From the NCBI RefSeq assembly GCF_004331675.1, contig NZ_SJSN01000002.1, positions 135,956 to 199,955 of the forward strand: DNA of 64,000 nucleotides, read 5' to 3'. The translations under genes and the position numbers were made by a program. Under the pieces are notes generated by a model. It saw nothing but the letters and a program-made list of their open reading frames with translations, was not told the DNA's origin and ran no database searches. Of the stretch, positions 53,906 to 63,787 are shown piece after piece. This DNA is from Pedobacter frigidisoli (GTDB lineage Bacteria > Bacteroidota > Bacteroidia > Sphingobacteriales > Sphingobacteriaceae). Positions within the stretch are counted from its first letter, which is position 1; the number at the start of each line of letters is the position of its first letter.

Positions 53906-55003
53906 TTATATCTTTTCGGATAGCGCTGGCTTTTTTCTACGCAAGCGTTTCAACTGGCCCATGTGCTCTGTTGGGATATTATCTCCTAAGAGTTTTCCCC
54001 AAGGTTTCAGCCCGTCAATCCTATCGAAAACAATTTTAAGTACAGCAATAAAGGGAATAGATAAGAACATACCTGGTACGCCCCATAATGCGGCGCCAAG
54101 TAACACGATTACAATTGATATGAGCGCATTGATCTGAACTTTTGAGGATACTATTCTAGGTACAAGAATGTTATTGTCGATAAATTGAATTAGTGCATAA
54201 GCTGCGATAATTAATAACTGAGTTGTAAAACCATCCTGTGTTAAGGTGGCCATAAGTACAGGAAGCGCAATAGCAATAATTCCGCCAATGTATGGAAGCA
54301 GGTTAAGTATTGCGCCTATAACCCCAATTAATATTGCATTTTGAACACCTAAAATCAATAGGGCCGAAGAATTTAAAACAGCAACAATTCCTGTTTCGAT
54401 CAATAATCCAACAATATAACTTTGAATAGCGGCCTTGGTTTCTGATAAAATTTCACCAACCTTTTTTTGGTTCTCCTCAGAAAAAACCTCATAAAGAAAA
54501 TTAAGGATCAGCGTTTTATACAGCATAATCAGAAACGTATAAACTGGAATAAGGAATATTACACTTAAAACGCCTAAAGCACCGCTTAAGGTTTGGCCGA
54601 TTATGGCTTTACTATTATTAGCGGCCTCATTTACCATTTGAACCTGTTTTTGGGTACTAATACCAAATGTTTGTTCGAGCCACTGCTGAATAATAACCAG
54701 CAATTCAGAAAGTTTTTGCTTCATTGCTTCAACGTTATCAAAGAAATGCGCAATCTGTGCAGAAAGAAAGTAAGCTAATCCAGCTACAATAAGTATCGCA
54801 ATAATCATTGAAAGTAGAATAGAAACAATTTTTGGCAAATGGCGCTCGAGCCTAGTAGATAGTGGATTAAGCAATATCGCGATTAATGATGCGAATGCAA
54901 GTGGAACCAGTACATCCCTAAGCACACTTAAAATATAAATAGAGATAACAAGGCCAAGCAAAATTATAGGCGCCTTTATAAAAAATGGGTAGTTTTTATT
55001 CAT
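53906..55003 (-). CDS. AI-2E family transporter (PerM-type)
   Basis: 365 aa from ATG 55003 (two codons upstream lies an in-frame TTG). About eight TM segments with a soluble insert (AHFFDNVEAMKQKLSELLVI). Family motifs LNLLPYIGGIIAIALPVLMA and IQFIDNNILVPRIV with LLGAALWGVPGMFLSIP. Named after E. coli TqsA, but most members have unknown substrates (including Na+/H+ and efflux roles). Convergent with the histone gene. Confidence 0.92.
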   Translation of the reverse strand: MNKNYPFFIKAPIILLGLVISIYILSVLRDVLVPLAFASLIAILLNPLSTRLERHLPKIVSILLSMIIAILIVAGLAYFLSAQIAHFFDNVEAMKQKLSELLVIIQQWLEQTFGISTQKQVQMVNEAANNSKAIIGQTLSGALGVLSVIFLIPVYTFLIMLYKTLILNFLYEVFSEENQKKVGEILSETKAAIQSYIVGLLIETGIVAVLNSSALLILGVQNAILIGVIGAILNLLPYIGGIIAIALPVLMATLTQDGFTTQLLIIAAYALIQFIDNNILVPRIVSSKVQINALISIVIVLLGAALWGVPGMFLSIPFIAVLKIVFDRIDGLKPWGKLLGDNIPTEHMGQLKRLRRKKPALSEKI

Positions 55004-55365
55004 GATCAATAAATGGTTCAGCTGCTAACAAAAAATGAAGCATAAAGTTCTATTTTTTTTCCAATAATAAAATATGACTTCCACTTCGAAATAAAAAAAT
55101 AACTATTAAAAATCTCAAATGTTGAATTTGATTTCTTGATAAAATTCACTCATTCAATTTATAATTCCACTGATGAAATTTTATAGAACTCAATATTTTA
55201 ACGAATTAGATGTTTGGGGAATAAAATTTAGATAAAATGATGTAATTTTTAGTTCATTTGTAGAATCAGCGTAAAAAGATAGTGACACAGGTTTAATCTA
55301 GTAGGTAATTTCCCGCAACTGTTATATTTGATATCTCAGAGCTTAGTTATTTCCTCGAAAAATTT
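55004..55365. other. Intergenic region, no supported gene
   Basis: Very AT-rich divergent intergenic region. No hairpin with a T tract, tRNA or coherent frame of note. A -7-like TATATTTG (55323-55330) lies about 35 bp before ATG 55366. Confidence 0.5.
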
Positions 55366-56529
55366 ATGAATTCAATCATTTGCGCAAAAGAAGTCGCAGA
55401 AACGACTAATAATCGTTTTGAGCGAGAAGTTTATGAGTTTTTGCGGGAATGGATTTTGAATCATGAAGATAGAATCTTACTTCAGTTCGACCAACCAGTG
55501 GATGAATATTTGGTAAATGATGCCTTGCGAGATTTTTTCCTTAATACACAACATCCAATTCAGAAATTATTAACAAATCCTTTTATTGCTAGCCATTTAG
55601 GTCGGTGTGTTGAAAGTGTTTATTTTGATCCAATCAGTGGAGATCCATTATTGGCAGCCACAGAACAGCGGATTTATAATCTGGCTCGTAGGATGGATAG
55701 TCAACAAATGCATGTACCATTTCGATCGGTTCATCCCAATAAACAAACTGAAGCTGGAGACACTGCAAACATCAGCACTTATCCGCCAAATTCAGAAGAA
55801 ATTCGTTACAATAGCGGTAATCATTTTACCAGCCGACCTGCAAACACGAATGTTTTCGATGAAAATAGCAAGCGATGTGTTGCTAAATCAGATGGCAATT
55901 TGCATGTACTATTTAAACGTGGTTTTTTAGAGGAGCGATTACATGATATAAAATCTCTTACAGCCGAACTACACGATTCGGGTGAAACAGACTTACAGTT
56001 TTTTGTAATCTACAGTAGGCATTCATTCGAGGAAGGGCATTTTGGTACTTCTCTTGTAGTAATGGATCCAGCAACTCCCGACTATCCAAAACGTGTAATG
56101 GTTTGTGATACATTGCTAAAGGATTTACCTCATCATCCGCGTTGGTGGAATCATTTTATAGCAGAATATTCTAATGTATTTGGCGATGCAATCTCAGAGA
56201 TTGTGGAAGATCTATCGCACCCGCTGCAAAAAGTTAATATAAAAGGCGATGATCCTTTTCGACATGATTGGGATTGCCCTTACTACGCAGCAAGTATGGC
56301 AAATGCGCTTGCCGATTTAGTTAAGAACAATTCGATACTCTTATTAACTGGAAGCGTAGTTGATATTCATGATGCGATGAAAGATTTAATGGAAGACTAC
56401 TATCATCCAAATAGAGAAATTAAAACGAGAGCTGTTATTCAGCAAGTTAACAGACTAAAACGTTGGAAAAGTGGCCGTGAAGTTATTATGGATTTAGTAT
56501 CGGAGATGAGCAACAAGGCCCGTTGGTAA
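55366..56529 (+). CDS. Protein with possible clan CE (Ulp1/YopJ-like) cysteine protease/acetyltransferase triad
   Basis: 387 aa, no signal peptide, unlike its neighbours. The N-terminal half (helical, about 1-110) and a Ser/Asn-rich linker (about 120-175) precede a domain where H225 lies in GHFGTSLVVMDP, D248 in RVMVCDTLL, and C304 in RHDWDCPYYAASMANAL, i.e. His-Asp-Cys in the order and spacing of C48/C55 clan CE enzymes (SUMO/NEDD8 proteases, YopJ acetyltransferases). The Cys follows a D-x-D like the DCG of Ulp1. The family is not one I can name, and H, D and C positions are inferred by eye. If correct, it suggests acting on eukaryotic-type or toxin-like targets, perhaps for life with protists. 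Confidence 0.55.
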   Translation: MNSIICAKEVAETTNNRFEREVYEFLREWILNHEDRILLQFDQPVDEYLVNDALRDFFLNTQHPIQKLLTNPFIASHLGRCVESVYFDPISGDPLLAATEQRIYNLARRMDSQQMHVPFRSVHPNKQTEAGDTANISTYPPNSEEIRYNSGNHFTSRPANTNVFDENSKRCVAKSDGNLHVLFKRGFLEERLHDIKSLTAELHDSGETDLQFFVIYSRHSFEEGHFGTSLVVMDPATPDYPKRVMVCDTLLKDLPHHPRWWNHFIAEYSNVFGDAISEIVEDLSHPLQKVNIKGDDPFRHDWDCPYYAASMANALADLVKNNSILLLTGSVVDIHDAMKDLMEDYYHPNREIKTRAVIQQVNRLKRWKSGREVIMDLVSEMSNKARW

Positions 56530-57024
56530 ATATGAATAGATTGAATAATTGTGATGTAAAACTTTATCGTTCACTGGCGAAAAAGCAAAATCGCTATTTA
56601 ACAAATTAAAAATTCTGATCCTCATCCAATCTCAGAGGTCGATACTTTTGATCTATTGCCCCAATTTTATTGATCCATCAAATAAATAGGTCTAATAAAG
56701 ATCTAGTCCAAAAATATTTTCATCCCTAATTGCCATTTGATGCGATTTTTACTCTTAGAATATTTTCTTTGAATTAATTTTGAGCTTTTTAAATTTGGCT
56801 ACCACTATTGTTTTCACCAAAAAAAATTTTTTTACGATTTAATATTCATTTTAAGAGTATTATCTGCTATTCGGCACGTTAATCTTATTTTTTTCTGATA
56901 AAAAGTTGAGTTAAGTCATATAAATACTAATTATTTGAAAAGTTACTTGTATTGTTTTAAAATTTATTATAATAATAGTTAGTTTTGTAATAGTCATTCA
57001 AGTTATCCTTATATCCCTATTATC
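56530..57024. other. Intergenic region, no supported gene
   Basis: About 500 bp of AT-rich sequence with no frame over 40 codons that looks coding and no tRNA-like fold seen. It ends in the promoter of the zinc-ribbon gene. Confidence 0.45.
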
Positions 57025-57192
57025 ATGTTACCAATATCCCCAATTGTTAATACATGCCCCGCATGTCCGAAATGTAAAAACCAAGAAACCAGTAGGGTTC
57101 CAAGAGGGTTTATTTTTAAAACTATTTTGCCTTGGATCTCTATAAAGCGTTTTAAGTGCTATCGCTGCTTTAATAAGTTTTACATCATGTAA
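57025..57192 (+). CDS. Zinc-ribbon miniprotein, paralogue 1
   Basis: 55 aa: MLPISPIVNTCPACPKCKNQ, ETSRVPRGFIFKTILPWISI, KRFKCYRCFNKFYIM. Two Cys pairs (CPxC and CYRC) flank a basic loop, as in a small zinc ribbon. The same plan CPCG ... R(I/V)PR ... KR(F/Y)KCY(R/K)C occurs in the gene at 57729-57929. Probably a nucleic-acid- or protein-binding module; function unknown. Confidence 0.75.
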   Translation: MLPISPIVNTCPACPKCKNQETSRVPRGFIFKTILPWISIKRFKCYRCFNKFYIM

Positions 57193-57336
57193 AGCAGAAA
57201 ACAACTATTTATAGGTATTATCAGTGAGAATATTAAATAAGAATACTTGCGATGTTGATGCGTACTTAGCGTTAATCAATTGTTTCGTCTAAAGATTGAA
57301 TTAATTCATCTGCGTTGGTGAAGTGTTATTATAGAA

Positions 57337-57375
57337 AAGGAGATAGTTTTAAGCTATCTCCTTCTTTTTTTTCAG
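57337..57375 (+). terminator. Rho-independent terminator
   Basis: AAGGAGATAG (57337-57346), loop TTTTAAG, CTATCTCCTT (57354-57363), followed by TTTTTTTT. Perfect 10-bp stem, 145 bp after the zinc-ribbon gene. Confidence 0.92.
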
Positions 57376-57728
57376 AGATTAAAACCCCGAAAATTAAAGG
57401 TCTGCAATCCTGTAGAGCCATATAATTTTAAATCTAAATCGTCCCGTTGATTTAATTTTATGTAAATGTACAAATACAACAGCGAGTTATTATGATATGT
57501 TTAGCCCTTTTTTGTTTAAATTGATAAATGTCAATATTATAAACGTAATTATCTGATAATGAGTTATTATTTGGCGTTATTATTCTGATTCAGTTTAATA
57601 TTTCAGTTATTGTTTTTTTTGTTAAAATTGATACACTACTGGATAATGCAATTATTCAAATCTAATAAATCGCTAGATTGTATATATTGATCTACAAGGC
57701 TATGGAGGTGTAGCATTAACATCATTAT
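57376..57728. other. Intergenic region, no supported gene
   Basis: AT-rich sequence between the terminator and the minus-strand zinc-ribbon gene. I see no gene, tRNA or notable repeat in it. Confidence 0.45.
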
Positions 57729-57929
57729 CTAATTCGTTGGTTTACCAACTACCCAACGATTGCTCATGCATTTATAACATTTGTATCGTTTAAATTCAAG
57801 AAAGAAGAGCAATTTTTTCATCAAGAATGTACGAGGAATACGTTCAACGTCTGAATAATCTCCCTTACCACAAGGACATAACCGTACCTGATTATTGATA
57901 GCTGTTAAATGGCTTTGATTGTTTTGCAT
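57729..57929 (-). CDS. Zinc-ribbon miniprotein, paralogue 2
   Basis: 66 aa: MQNNQSHLTAINNQVRLCPC, GKGDYSDVERIPRTFLMKKL, LFFLEFKRYKCYKCMSNRWV, then VGKPTN. Same layout as the protein at 57025: N-terminal Cys pair, R-I-P-R, hydrophobic stretch, K-R-Y-K-C-Y-K-C. Opposite strand, tail to tail with paralogue 1. Confidence 0.75.
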   Translation of the reverse strand: MQNNQSHLTAINNQVRLCPCGKGDYSDVERIPRTFLMKKLLFFLEFKRYKCYKCMSNRWVVGKPTN

Positions 57930-58251
57930 GCGTAGTTGCTAATCTTAAGAAGTTAAGGATAGGGACGACCTTTGATTAAATTTAAAGAATTAAAAATTAT
58001 TTTGAAATAAGTAGTAAGTAAAATGTGAAGTTTCAATCTAAATATGTAAACCTAGCATCATCATCTAAACCTATGAGTTGTTGCATCGGTTTAAATTGCT
58101 ATTTCGTTGTTCGTTTTGCCAGTTAAGATCTTCCCAGATTCTAATTCATAAATCATATTCATTATGAATTCTCAGTTTAAAATTCGAATTTAGATTTTAG
58201 TCAATCGATATTTTGTTACTGCAATAATGAAATATTCCAAATCATCCTTTT
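57930..58251. other. Intergenic region, no supported gene
   Basis: AT-rich sequence between the zinc-ribbon gene and the sulfatases, with no frame or RNA I can support. It must contain the two divergent promoters. Confidence 0.45.
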
Positions 58252-59922
58252 ATGAAAATGAATTCCAAAAAACTTACTGCATTTGCAGCAATTATATTTT
58301 TTTTTCTATCGAGCTTTTCTATTATCTTAATTAATGTTAAAAGGGATAAACCGAAAACTGCTAATAAAAAGCCCAATATTTTGCTCATTATGGCCGATGA
58401 TATGGGCTATTCGGATATTGGCTGTTATGGAAGTGAAATCAAGACGCCAAACCTCGATAGATTAGCCCAGAAAGGAATTCGATTTAAGGAGTTTTATAAT
58501 GGCGCAAGATGTTGCCCAACTCGAGCATCGTTAATTACAGGTTTGTACCCGCATCAAACAGGTATTGGGCATATGAGTAATGATCCTGAAGATAGCACGG
58601 CCTTTAATTATGGCACGCCGGCGTATCAAGGTTATCTAAATAAAAAGTGTGTTACCATTGCTGAAGTCTTAAAGTCTTCGGGGTATGAAACCTTAATGTC
58701 GGGAAAGTGGCATTTAGGTTATCATGGAAAGGAGAAATGGCCACTGCAACGAGGCTTCGATAAATACTATGGAATTTTAGCTGGCGCAACCAATTATTTT
58801 AATCCATCGGGGGCGAGGGGATTAACCTTAATGGATGAAGTTGCAGAACCAACGGGCCAGAACTATTACACAACTGATGCCTTTACAGATTATGCAATAC
58901 AATTTATCAAGGAAAATCGGCAGCAAAACACCAAACCATTTTTTATGTATTTGTCTTACACCAGTCCTCATTGGCCTTTAAATGCATTTAAAACCGATAT
59001 TGATAAATACCGTGGTAAATATAAAATGGGTTGGAACAAACTGAGAACAGAGCGTTTTGCCCAGATGAAGAAAATGGGTATTATCGATCAGAATGTGAAA
59101 TTGAGTTTGCAAGATGGTGCAGATTGGGATAAACTTAGTGATGAACAAAAAGATGAAATGGATTATCGAATGGCGATTTATGCAGCCCAAATAGATAGAA
59201 TGGACCAAAATATCGGTAGGGTTTTAAGTGAGCTAGAAAAATCAGGGCAGTTGGATAATACCTTAATTATGTTTTTATCAGATAACGGTGCCTGCGCTGA
59301 GGGTGGAAACTTAGGAATGGGCTTAAAGGAAAACCTAGGAACTAAAAAGGGTTATGCATTAAGCTACGGTCAATCGTGGGCCAATGCGTCGAATACGCCA
59401 TTCCGAAAATTTAAACATTGGGTTAATGAGGGTGGCATTAGCACGCCACTCATTGTTTCTTGGCCAAAATCAATAGCAAAAAGCCTAAATGGAAAATTTG
59501 CCAATCAATATGGTTTTCTGCCAGATATTATGGCGACCCTAATAGATGTTGCTGGAGCGAAATACCCAACAACTTATCAGGGAAACAACATTATGGCACT
59601 CGAGGGCAAAAGTTTAGTTCCGGCAATTTTGGGTAAAGAGCAAACGATTCATCAAGAGCCGATATTTTGGGAACACGAGGGAAATTCCGCAGTTCGTTTA
59701 GGTAATTTTAAATTGGTAAAGGAATTTAAGAATGTTAATACAGACCGATGGGAACTGTACGATCTTGCTAAAGACCGTTCTGAAGTAAATAACCTTGCGA
59801 CTCTAATACCCAAAAAAGTAAAAGAACTTTCCCAAGCATATGGTAAATGGGCTAAAATGGTTGGTGTTTTACCTTACGATGAAGTGCTTAAATTTAGAAA
59901 GAATAAGCAAAAAAAGGAATAA
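58252..59922 (+). CDS. Cys-type sulfatase
   Basis: 556 aa. N-terminal signal/anchor (LTAFAAIIFFFLSSFSIILI), then NILLIMADDMGYSDIGCYGSEIKTPNLD (metal-site start of the sulfatase fold), GARCCPTRASLITG with C87-x-P-x-R as formylglycine site, MSGKWHLG, and LIMFLSDNGACAEGG. Hydrolyses sulfate esters, probably in the periplasm or on the surface, from sulfated glycans or other organosulfates. It needs an anaerobic-type sulfatase-maturating enzyme or FGE, not seen in the window. Paralogue of the next gene. Confidence 0.93.
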   Translation: MKMNSKKLTAFAAIIFFFLSSFSIILINVKRDKPKTANKKPNILLIMADDMGYSDIGCYGSEIKTPNLDRLAQKGIRFKEFYNGARCCPTRASLITGLYPHQTGIGHMSNDPEDSTAFNYGTPAYQGYLNKKCVTIAEVLKSSGYETLMSGKWHLGYHGKEKWPLQRGFDKYYGILAGATNYFNPSGARGLTLMDEVAEPTGQNYYTTDAFTDYAIQFIKENRQQNTKPFFMYLSYTSPHWPLNAFKTDIDKYRGKYKMGWNKLRTERFAQMKKMGIIDQNVKLSLQDGADWDKLSDEQKDEMDYRMAIYAAQIDRMDQNIGRVLSELEKSGQLDNTLIMFLSDNGACAEGGNLGMGLKENLGTKKGYALSYGQSWANASNTPFRKFKHWVNEGGISTPLIVSWPKSIAKSLNGKFANQYGFLPDIMATLIDVAGAKYPTTYQGNNIMALEGKSLVPAILGKEQTIHQEPIFWEHEGNSAVRLGNFKLVKEFKNVNTDRWELYDLAKDRSEVNNLATLIPKKVKELSQAYGKWAKMVGVLPYDEVLKFRKNKQKKE

Positions 59923-60032
59923 CTGCTCCACAAATCAAAATCGTAATTAAATAACTTTTTTGTGAAAATTGCAGTTGTTAAAACGATTTAGTTATTTTCG
60001 TTAAATGTATGATGAGATACTTATTCCTTAAA

Positions 60033-61748
60033 ATGAAATCAAAAAAAATATTCCTATCACTTGCCATTCTATCAGGATCAGCACTAATTATCTTAAGTGC
60101 CTTTGATAAGATTACAACAAAAAAAAATACTGAAGTTAAGCCAGAACGACCAAATATCGTAGTTATTTTGGCTGATGATTTGGGTTTTTCTGATGCTGGC
60201 TGTTACGGTGGAGAAATTCGAACTCCCAATTTAGACTTCCTTGCAAATAATGGTTTGCGCTATAGGGAGTTTTACAATACCTCGAGGTGTTGTCCAACAA
60301 GGGCCTCATTACTAACAGGTTTATACAACCAACAGGCTGGAATTGGTAAAATGACTGAAGCAGAAGATGAGCCTGGTTATATTGGCAGATTGGCTGATAA
60401 CTCCGTAACTATTGCTGAGGTTTTAAAAACAGCTGGTTACAATACAGCTATGTCTGGTAAGTGGCATGTTTCAAATACTATTGTCCAAAAAAATCCAAAA
60501 GAGCAATTGGATTGGCTTAATCATGAAAAAGATTATGGAGATTTCTCTCCAATTAGTCAATATCCAACAAGCCGTGGCTTTGATAAATTTTTTGGCACCA
60601 TTTGGGGTGTTGTAGATTTTTTTGATCCATTTAGTTTGGTTAACGGAACAAAGCCAATTAAAACAGTTCCCAAAGATTACTATCAAACCGACGCCATTAA
60701 CGATACAGCAGTTGCTTATATTAATTCGTGGAAAAAAACCAACAAGCCATTTTTTCTTTACGTTTCTCAAAATGCACCACACTGGCCATTACAGGCAAAG
60801 CCAGAAGATATTGCAAAATATAAAGATACTTACAAAGGTGGTTGGGATGTTATCAGAGAGGCGAGGTATAAGAAAATGGTTAAACTAGGACTTATAGATT
60901 CAAATACTACAAAACTTTCTAAGCCAATTGATCGAAACACCACTTGGGCAAATAATCCCGATAAAGTTTGGGATGCCGAAGCTATGGCCGTACATGCTGC
61001 TATGATTGATAGAATGGATCAAGGTATTGGAAGAATTATTGATGCATTGCGTAAAACTGGAAAGTTAGATAATACCATAATTGTTTTCCTATCAGATAAT
61101 GGCGCCAGTCCTGAAAATGCAGCTGCTTACGGACCAGGTTTCGATCGTCCAAGCGAAACACGAACAGGATCTCCGATTATTTATGCAACAAAGAAACAAG
61201 CAATACCTGGCCCTCAAACCACCTATAGTTCAATTGGTAGGGTGTGGGCAAATGTAGCGAATACGCCTTATCGTTACGCAAAAGAGCAATCTTTTGAAGG
61301 TGGAATTCATACACCTATGATCGCGTTTTGGCCAAAAGGGATAAAAGCTAAAAAGGGAGGTTACAGTAATCAGGTCGGTCATGTAATGGATTTTATGAAA
61401 ACTTTTGTTGATTTGGCTGGAGCAAAATATCCAACAAACTTTAGAGGAAAGGATATTCTCCCTACAACAGGTATAAGTTTAGTTCCATCTTTTGATGGTA
61501 AACAAAATGCGGGGCACACAAATTTATTTAATGAGCATTTTGGTGCACGATATGCGAGATCTGGAAGTTGGAAATTAGTCTCGCTTAGTGGCGATACCAC
61601 TTGGCATTTATACGATCTATCCAAAGATAAATCTGAAGTAAATGATCTTGCCGGCCAAAATCCCGAAAAAGTTAAGGCACTCGAAAGTTTATGGAAACAA
61701 TGGGCAAACACTAACCAAGTGTTTCCAAAACCCGGGGCAAAGAAATAA
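60033..61748 (+). CDS. Cys-type sulfatase
   Basis: 571 aa from ATG 60033, which gives the signal peptide MKSKKIFLSLAILSGSALII; in-frame ATGs at 60009 and 60012 would leave almost no leader after the -7-like box at 59993-60000. Motifs: VVILADDLGFSDAGCYGGEI, SRCCPTRASLLTG (formylglycine C86), MSGKWHVS, FLSDNGASPENA. It lies 110 bp after the first sulfatase and 14 bp before the esterase gene, suggesting co-transcription with the latter. Confidence 0.92.
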   Translation: MKSKKIFLSLAILSGSALIILSAFDKITTKKNTEVKPERPNIVVILADDLGFSDAGCYGGEIRTPNLDFLANNGLRYREFYNTSRCCPTRASLLTGLYNQQAGIGKMTEAEDEPGYIGRLADNSVTIAEVLKTAGYNTAMSGKWHVSNTIVQKNPKEQLDWLNHEKDYGDFSPISQYPTSRGFDKFFGTIWGVVDFFDPFSLVNGTKPIKTVPKDYYQTDAINDTAVAYINSWKKTNKPFFLYVSQNAPHWPLQAKPEDIAKYKDTYKGGWDVIREARYKKMVKLGLIDSNTTKLSKPIDRNTTWANNPDKVWDAEAMAVHAAMIDRMDQGIGRIIDALRKTGKLDNTIIVFLSDNGASPENAAAYGPGFDRPSETRTGSPIIYATKKQAIPGPQTTYSSIGRVWANVANTPYRYAKEQSFEGGIHTPMIAFWPKGIKAKKGGYSNQVGHVMDFMKTFVDLAGAKYPTNFRGKDILPTTGISLVPSFDGKQNAGHTNLFNEHFGARYARSGSWKLVSLSGDTTWHLYDLSKDKSEVNDLAGQNPEKVKALESLWKQWANTNQVFPKPGAKK

Positions 61749-61762
61749 TTTAACTATCAAGA

Positions 61763-62602
61763 ATGAAAAGATACCTATTTTTAGCAGCATTTTTATTTTG
61801 CTGTCTTACTTCCTTTAATACTGTATTTGCGGCAACAGTTGATACTGTTTTAACTCAAAGCAAGATAATGAGGAAAGATATTAAGGCTGTAGTGATAAAG
61901 CCTGCAAGTTACAGCGCTGATAAAAAATTCCCTACACTTTATCTTTTACATGGTGCTGGTGGAAAATATTCAGAATGGTTAAATAAAACACCAGATAGGG
62001 AAACTGTGAAACGCTTATCCGATGCCTATGGAATTGTAGTGGTTTGCCCCGATGGAGGAGCTACAAGTTGGTATTTTGATAGCCCAGAAGATTCTACTTA
62101 TCAATATGAAACTTATATAACATTCGAATTGGTGGCTTATATCGATAGCCATTACTCAACTATAAAAGATCGAACGGCTAGGGCTATAACTGGTTTAAGT
62201 ATGGGTGGCCATGGTGGATTATACTTAGGTTTTCGACATCAAGACGTTTTTGGTGCCTGCGGAAGTATGAGTGGAGGTGTAGATATCCGACCATTTCCAG
62301 AGAACTGGGATATTTCAAAGCGTTTAGGTAAATATAGCGAACATCCAGATCGTTGGGAAACAAACACAGTAATAAACTTAACACACCTTTTAACACCAAA
62401 TAAGCTGGCTATCATTATAGATTGCGGAAACAATGACTTCTTTTATAAAGTAAATGTTGATTTACATGACAAACTGCTAGATAGAAATATTCCACACGAT
62501 TTTATTATTAGACCAGGTGGTCATACTTGGGAGTATTGGGACAATGCCATCAATTATCAAATGTTGTTCTTTAGCAGGTATTTTAATAGGTCAAAATCGT
62601 AG
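61763..62602 (+). CDS. Secreted esterase (alpha/beta hydrolase, EstD-like)
   Basis: 279 aa. Signal peptide MKRYLFLAAFLFCCLTSFNTVFA. FPTLYLLHGAGGKYSEW (oxyanion region), GLSMGGHGGLYLG (nucleophile Ser), D in IIIDCGNNDFF, and His in RPGGHTWEYW complete the triad. The relatives hydrolyse acetyl or feruloyl esters on glycans. Fits a sulfatase-esterase set for degrading decorated polysaccharides; no SusC/SusD pair or glycoside hydrolase lies in the window. Confidence 0.88.
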   Translation: MKRYLFLAAFLFCCLTSFNTVFAATVDTVLTQSKIMRKDIKAVVIKPASYSADKKFPTLYLLHGAGGKYSEWLNKTPDRETVKRLSDAYGIVVVCPDGGATSWYFDSPEDSTYQYETYITFELVAYIDSHYSTIKDRTARAITGLSMGGHGGLYLGFRHQDVFGACGSMSGGVDIRPFPENWDISKRLGKYSEHPDRWETNTVINLTHLLTPNKLAIIIDCGNNDFFYKVNVDLHDKLLDRNIPHDFIIRPGGHTWEYWDNAINYQMLFFSRYFNRSKS

Positions 62603-62716
62603 TAATGTCATTCTAATCTTTTAGTGTTGGCTAAAGGTCATTTGTAGAAAGATAAGGTGAATTTAGATTTTCAAAGGATATTTTTGTGGCAATAGATTAT
62701 AAAATCTTATTTATCC

Positions 62717-63721
62717 ATGGAAATCTCCTCATTAAAAAACATACCTTACTCCGTACTCGATCTCGCAACTGTTTTAGATGGATATACTGCTGCCGATACT
62801 TTTAAAACTAGTCTTGAGTTGGCTCAACAATCTGATGCTTTAGGCTATACACGTTATTGGTTTGCCGAGCACCACAATATGGCTGGAGTTGCCAGTTCTG
62901 CACCATCATTATTAATCGGTTTTATTGCTGGCGGAACGACCAGGATTAGAGTAGGTTCTGGTGGTATCATGTTACCAAATCATGCTCCACTAATTGTAGC
63001 AGAGCAATTTGGTACATTGGCATCGCTATATCCAAACCGAATAGATTTAGGTTTGGGTAGAGCGCCTGGAACTGATCAGGTAACGGCAATGGCGATAAGA
63101 GGAGAGAATTTTAATTCTGCACATAGTTTTCCGCGAGATGTAGATAGGTTACACCAGTTGTTTTCGGTTGATAATCGATATTCGACCGTTAGGGCAATTC
63201 CGGGCGAGGGGTTAACTATTCCAATCTGGATATTAGGTTCTAGTACCGATAGCGCAAGATTGGCAGCAGAAAAAGGCTTACCCTATGCCTTTGCAAGTCA
63301 TTTTGCGCCCGCTTATTTCGAACAAGCAATATCCATTTATCGCAATAATTTTAAACCCTCTCAATTTCTAGAAGAACCTTACGTTATGGCATGCGTAAAT
63401 GTAGTTGCTGCCGATACCGATGCAGAAGCAGAACGTTTATCGAGTTCGGTAAAACGTATGTTTTTAGGGGTAATAACAGGAAAAAGAGAATTGCTAAAAC
63501 CAGCCGTTGAAAACATTAATCAGCATTGGGATCAGTTAGAAAAAGAAGCTGTTGAACAAATGTTATATTATTCTTTCATTGGTGGCAAGGATACGATTAA
63601 GCAAAATTTAGAAGAATTTGTTTCTAAATATGGTGTTAATGAAATTATGAGTACATCTCATATTTATAATCACCAGGCAAAATTACATTCTAATAAACTT
63701 TTTGCCGAGGTTATGAATTAA
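62717..63721 (+). CDS. LLM class flavin-dependent oxidoreductase (YhbW-like)
   Basis: 334 aa, the normal length. [20 protein letters not shown] then [24 protein letters not shown] motif ([10 protein letters not shown]), [65 protein letters not shown]. The MsnO8/YhbW-like group of luciferase-like monooxygenases; substrate unknown. Confidence 0.92.
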   Translation: MEISSLKNIPYSVLDLATVLDGYTAADTFKTSLELAQQSDALGYTRYWFAEHHNMAGVASSAPSLLIGFIAGGTTRIRVGSGGIMLPNHAPLIVAEQFGTLASLYPNRIDLGLGRAPGTDQVTAMAIRGENFNSAHSFPRDVDRLHQLFSVDNRYSTVRAIPGEGLTIPIWILGSSTDSARLAAEKGLPYAFASHFAPAYFEQAISIYRNNFKPSQFLEEPYVMACVNVVAADTDAEAERLSSSVKRMFLGVITGKRELLKPAVENINQHWDQLEKEAVEQMLYYSFIGGKDTIKQNLEEFVSKYGVNEIMSTSHIYNHQAKLHSNKLFAEVMN

Positions 63722-63749
63722 TGTAATCTCGCTAATCATCATTAATCAG

Positions 63750-63784
63750 AATGGAACCTAAAAATGTATAAATTCGGTTCCATT
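63750..63784. terminator. Hairpin between convergent genes
   Basis: AATGGAACC (63750-63758) pairs with GGTTCCATT (63776-63784), 17-nt loop, no long T tract. May act as a bidirectional weak terminator. Confidence 0.45.
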
Positions 63785-63787
63785 CCT

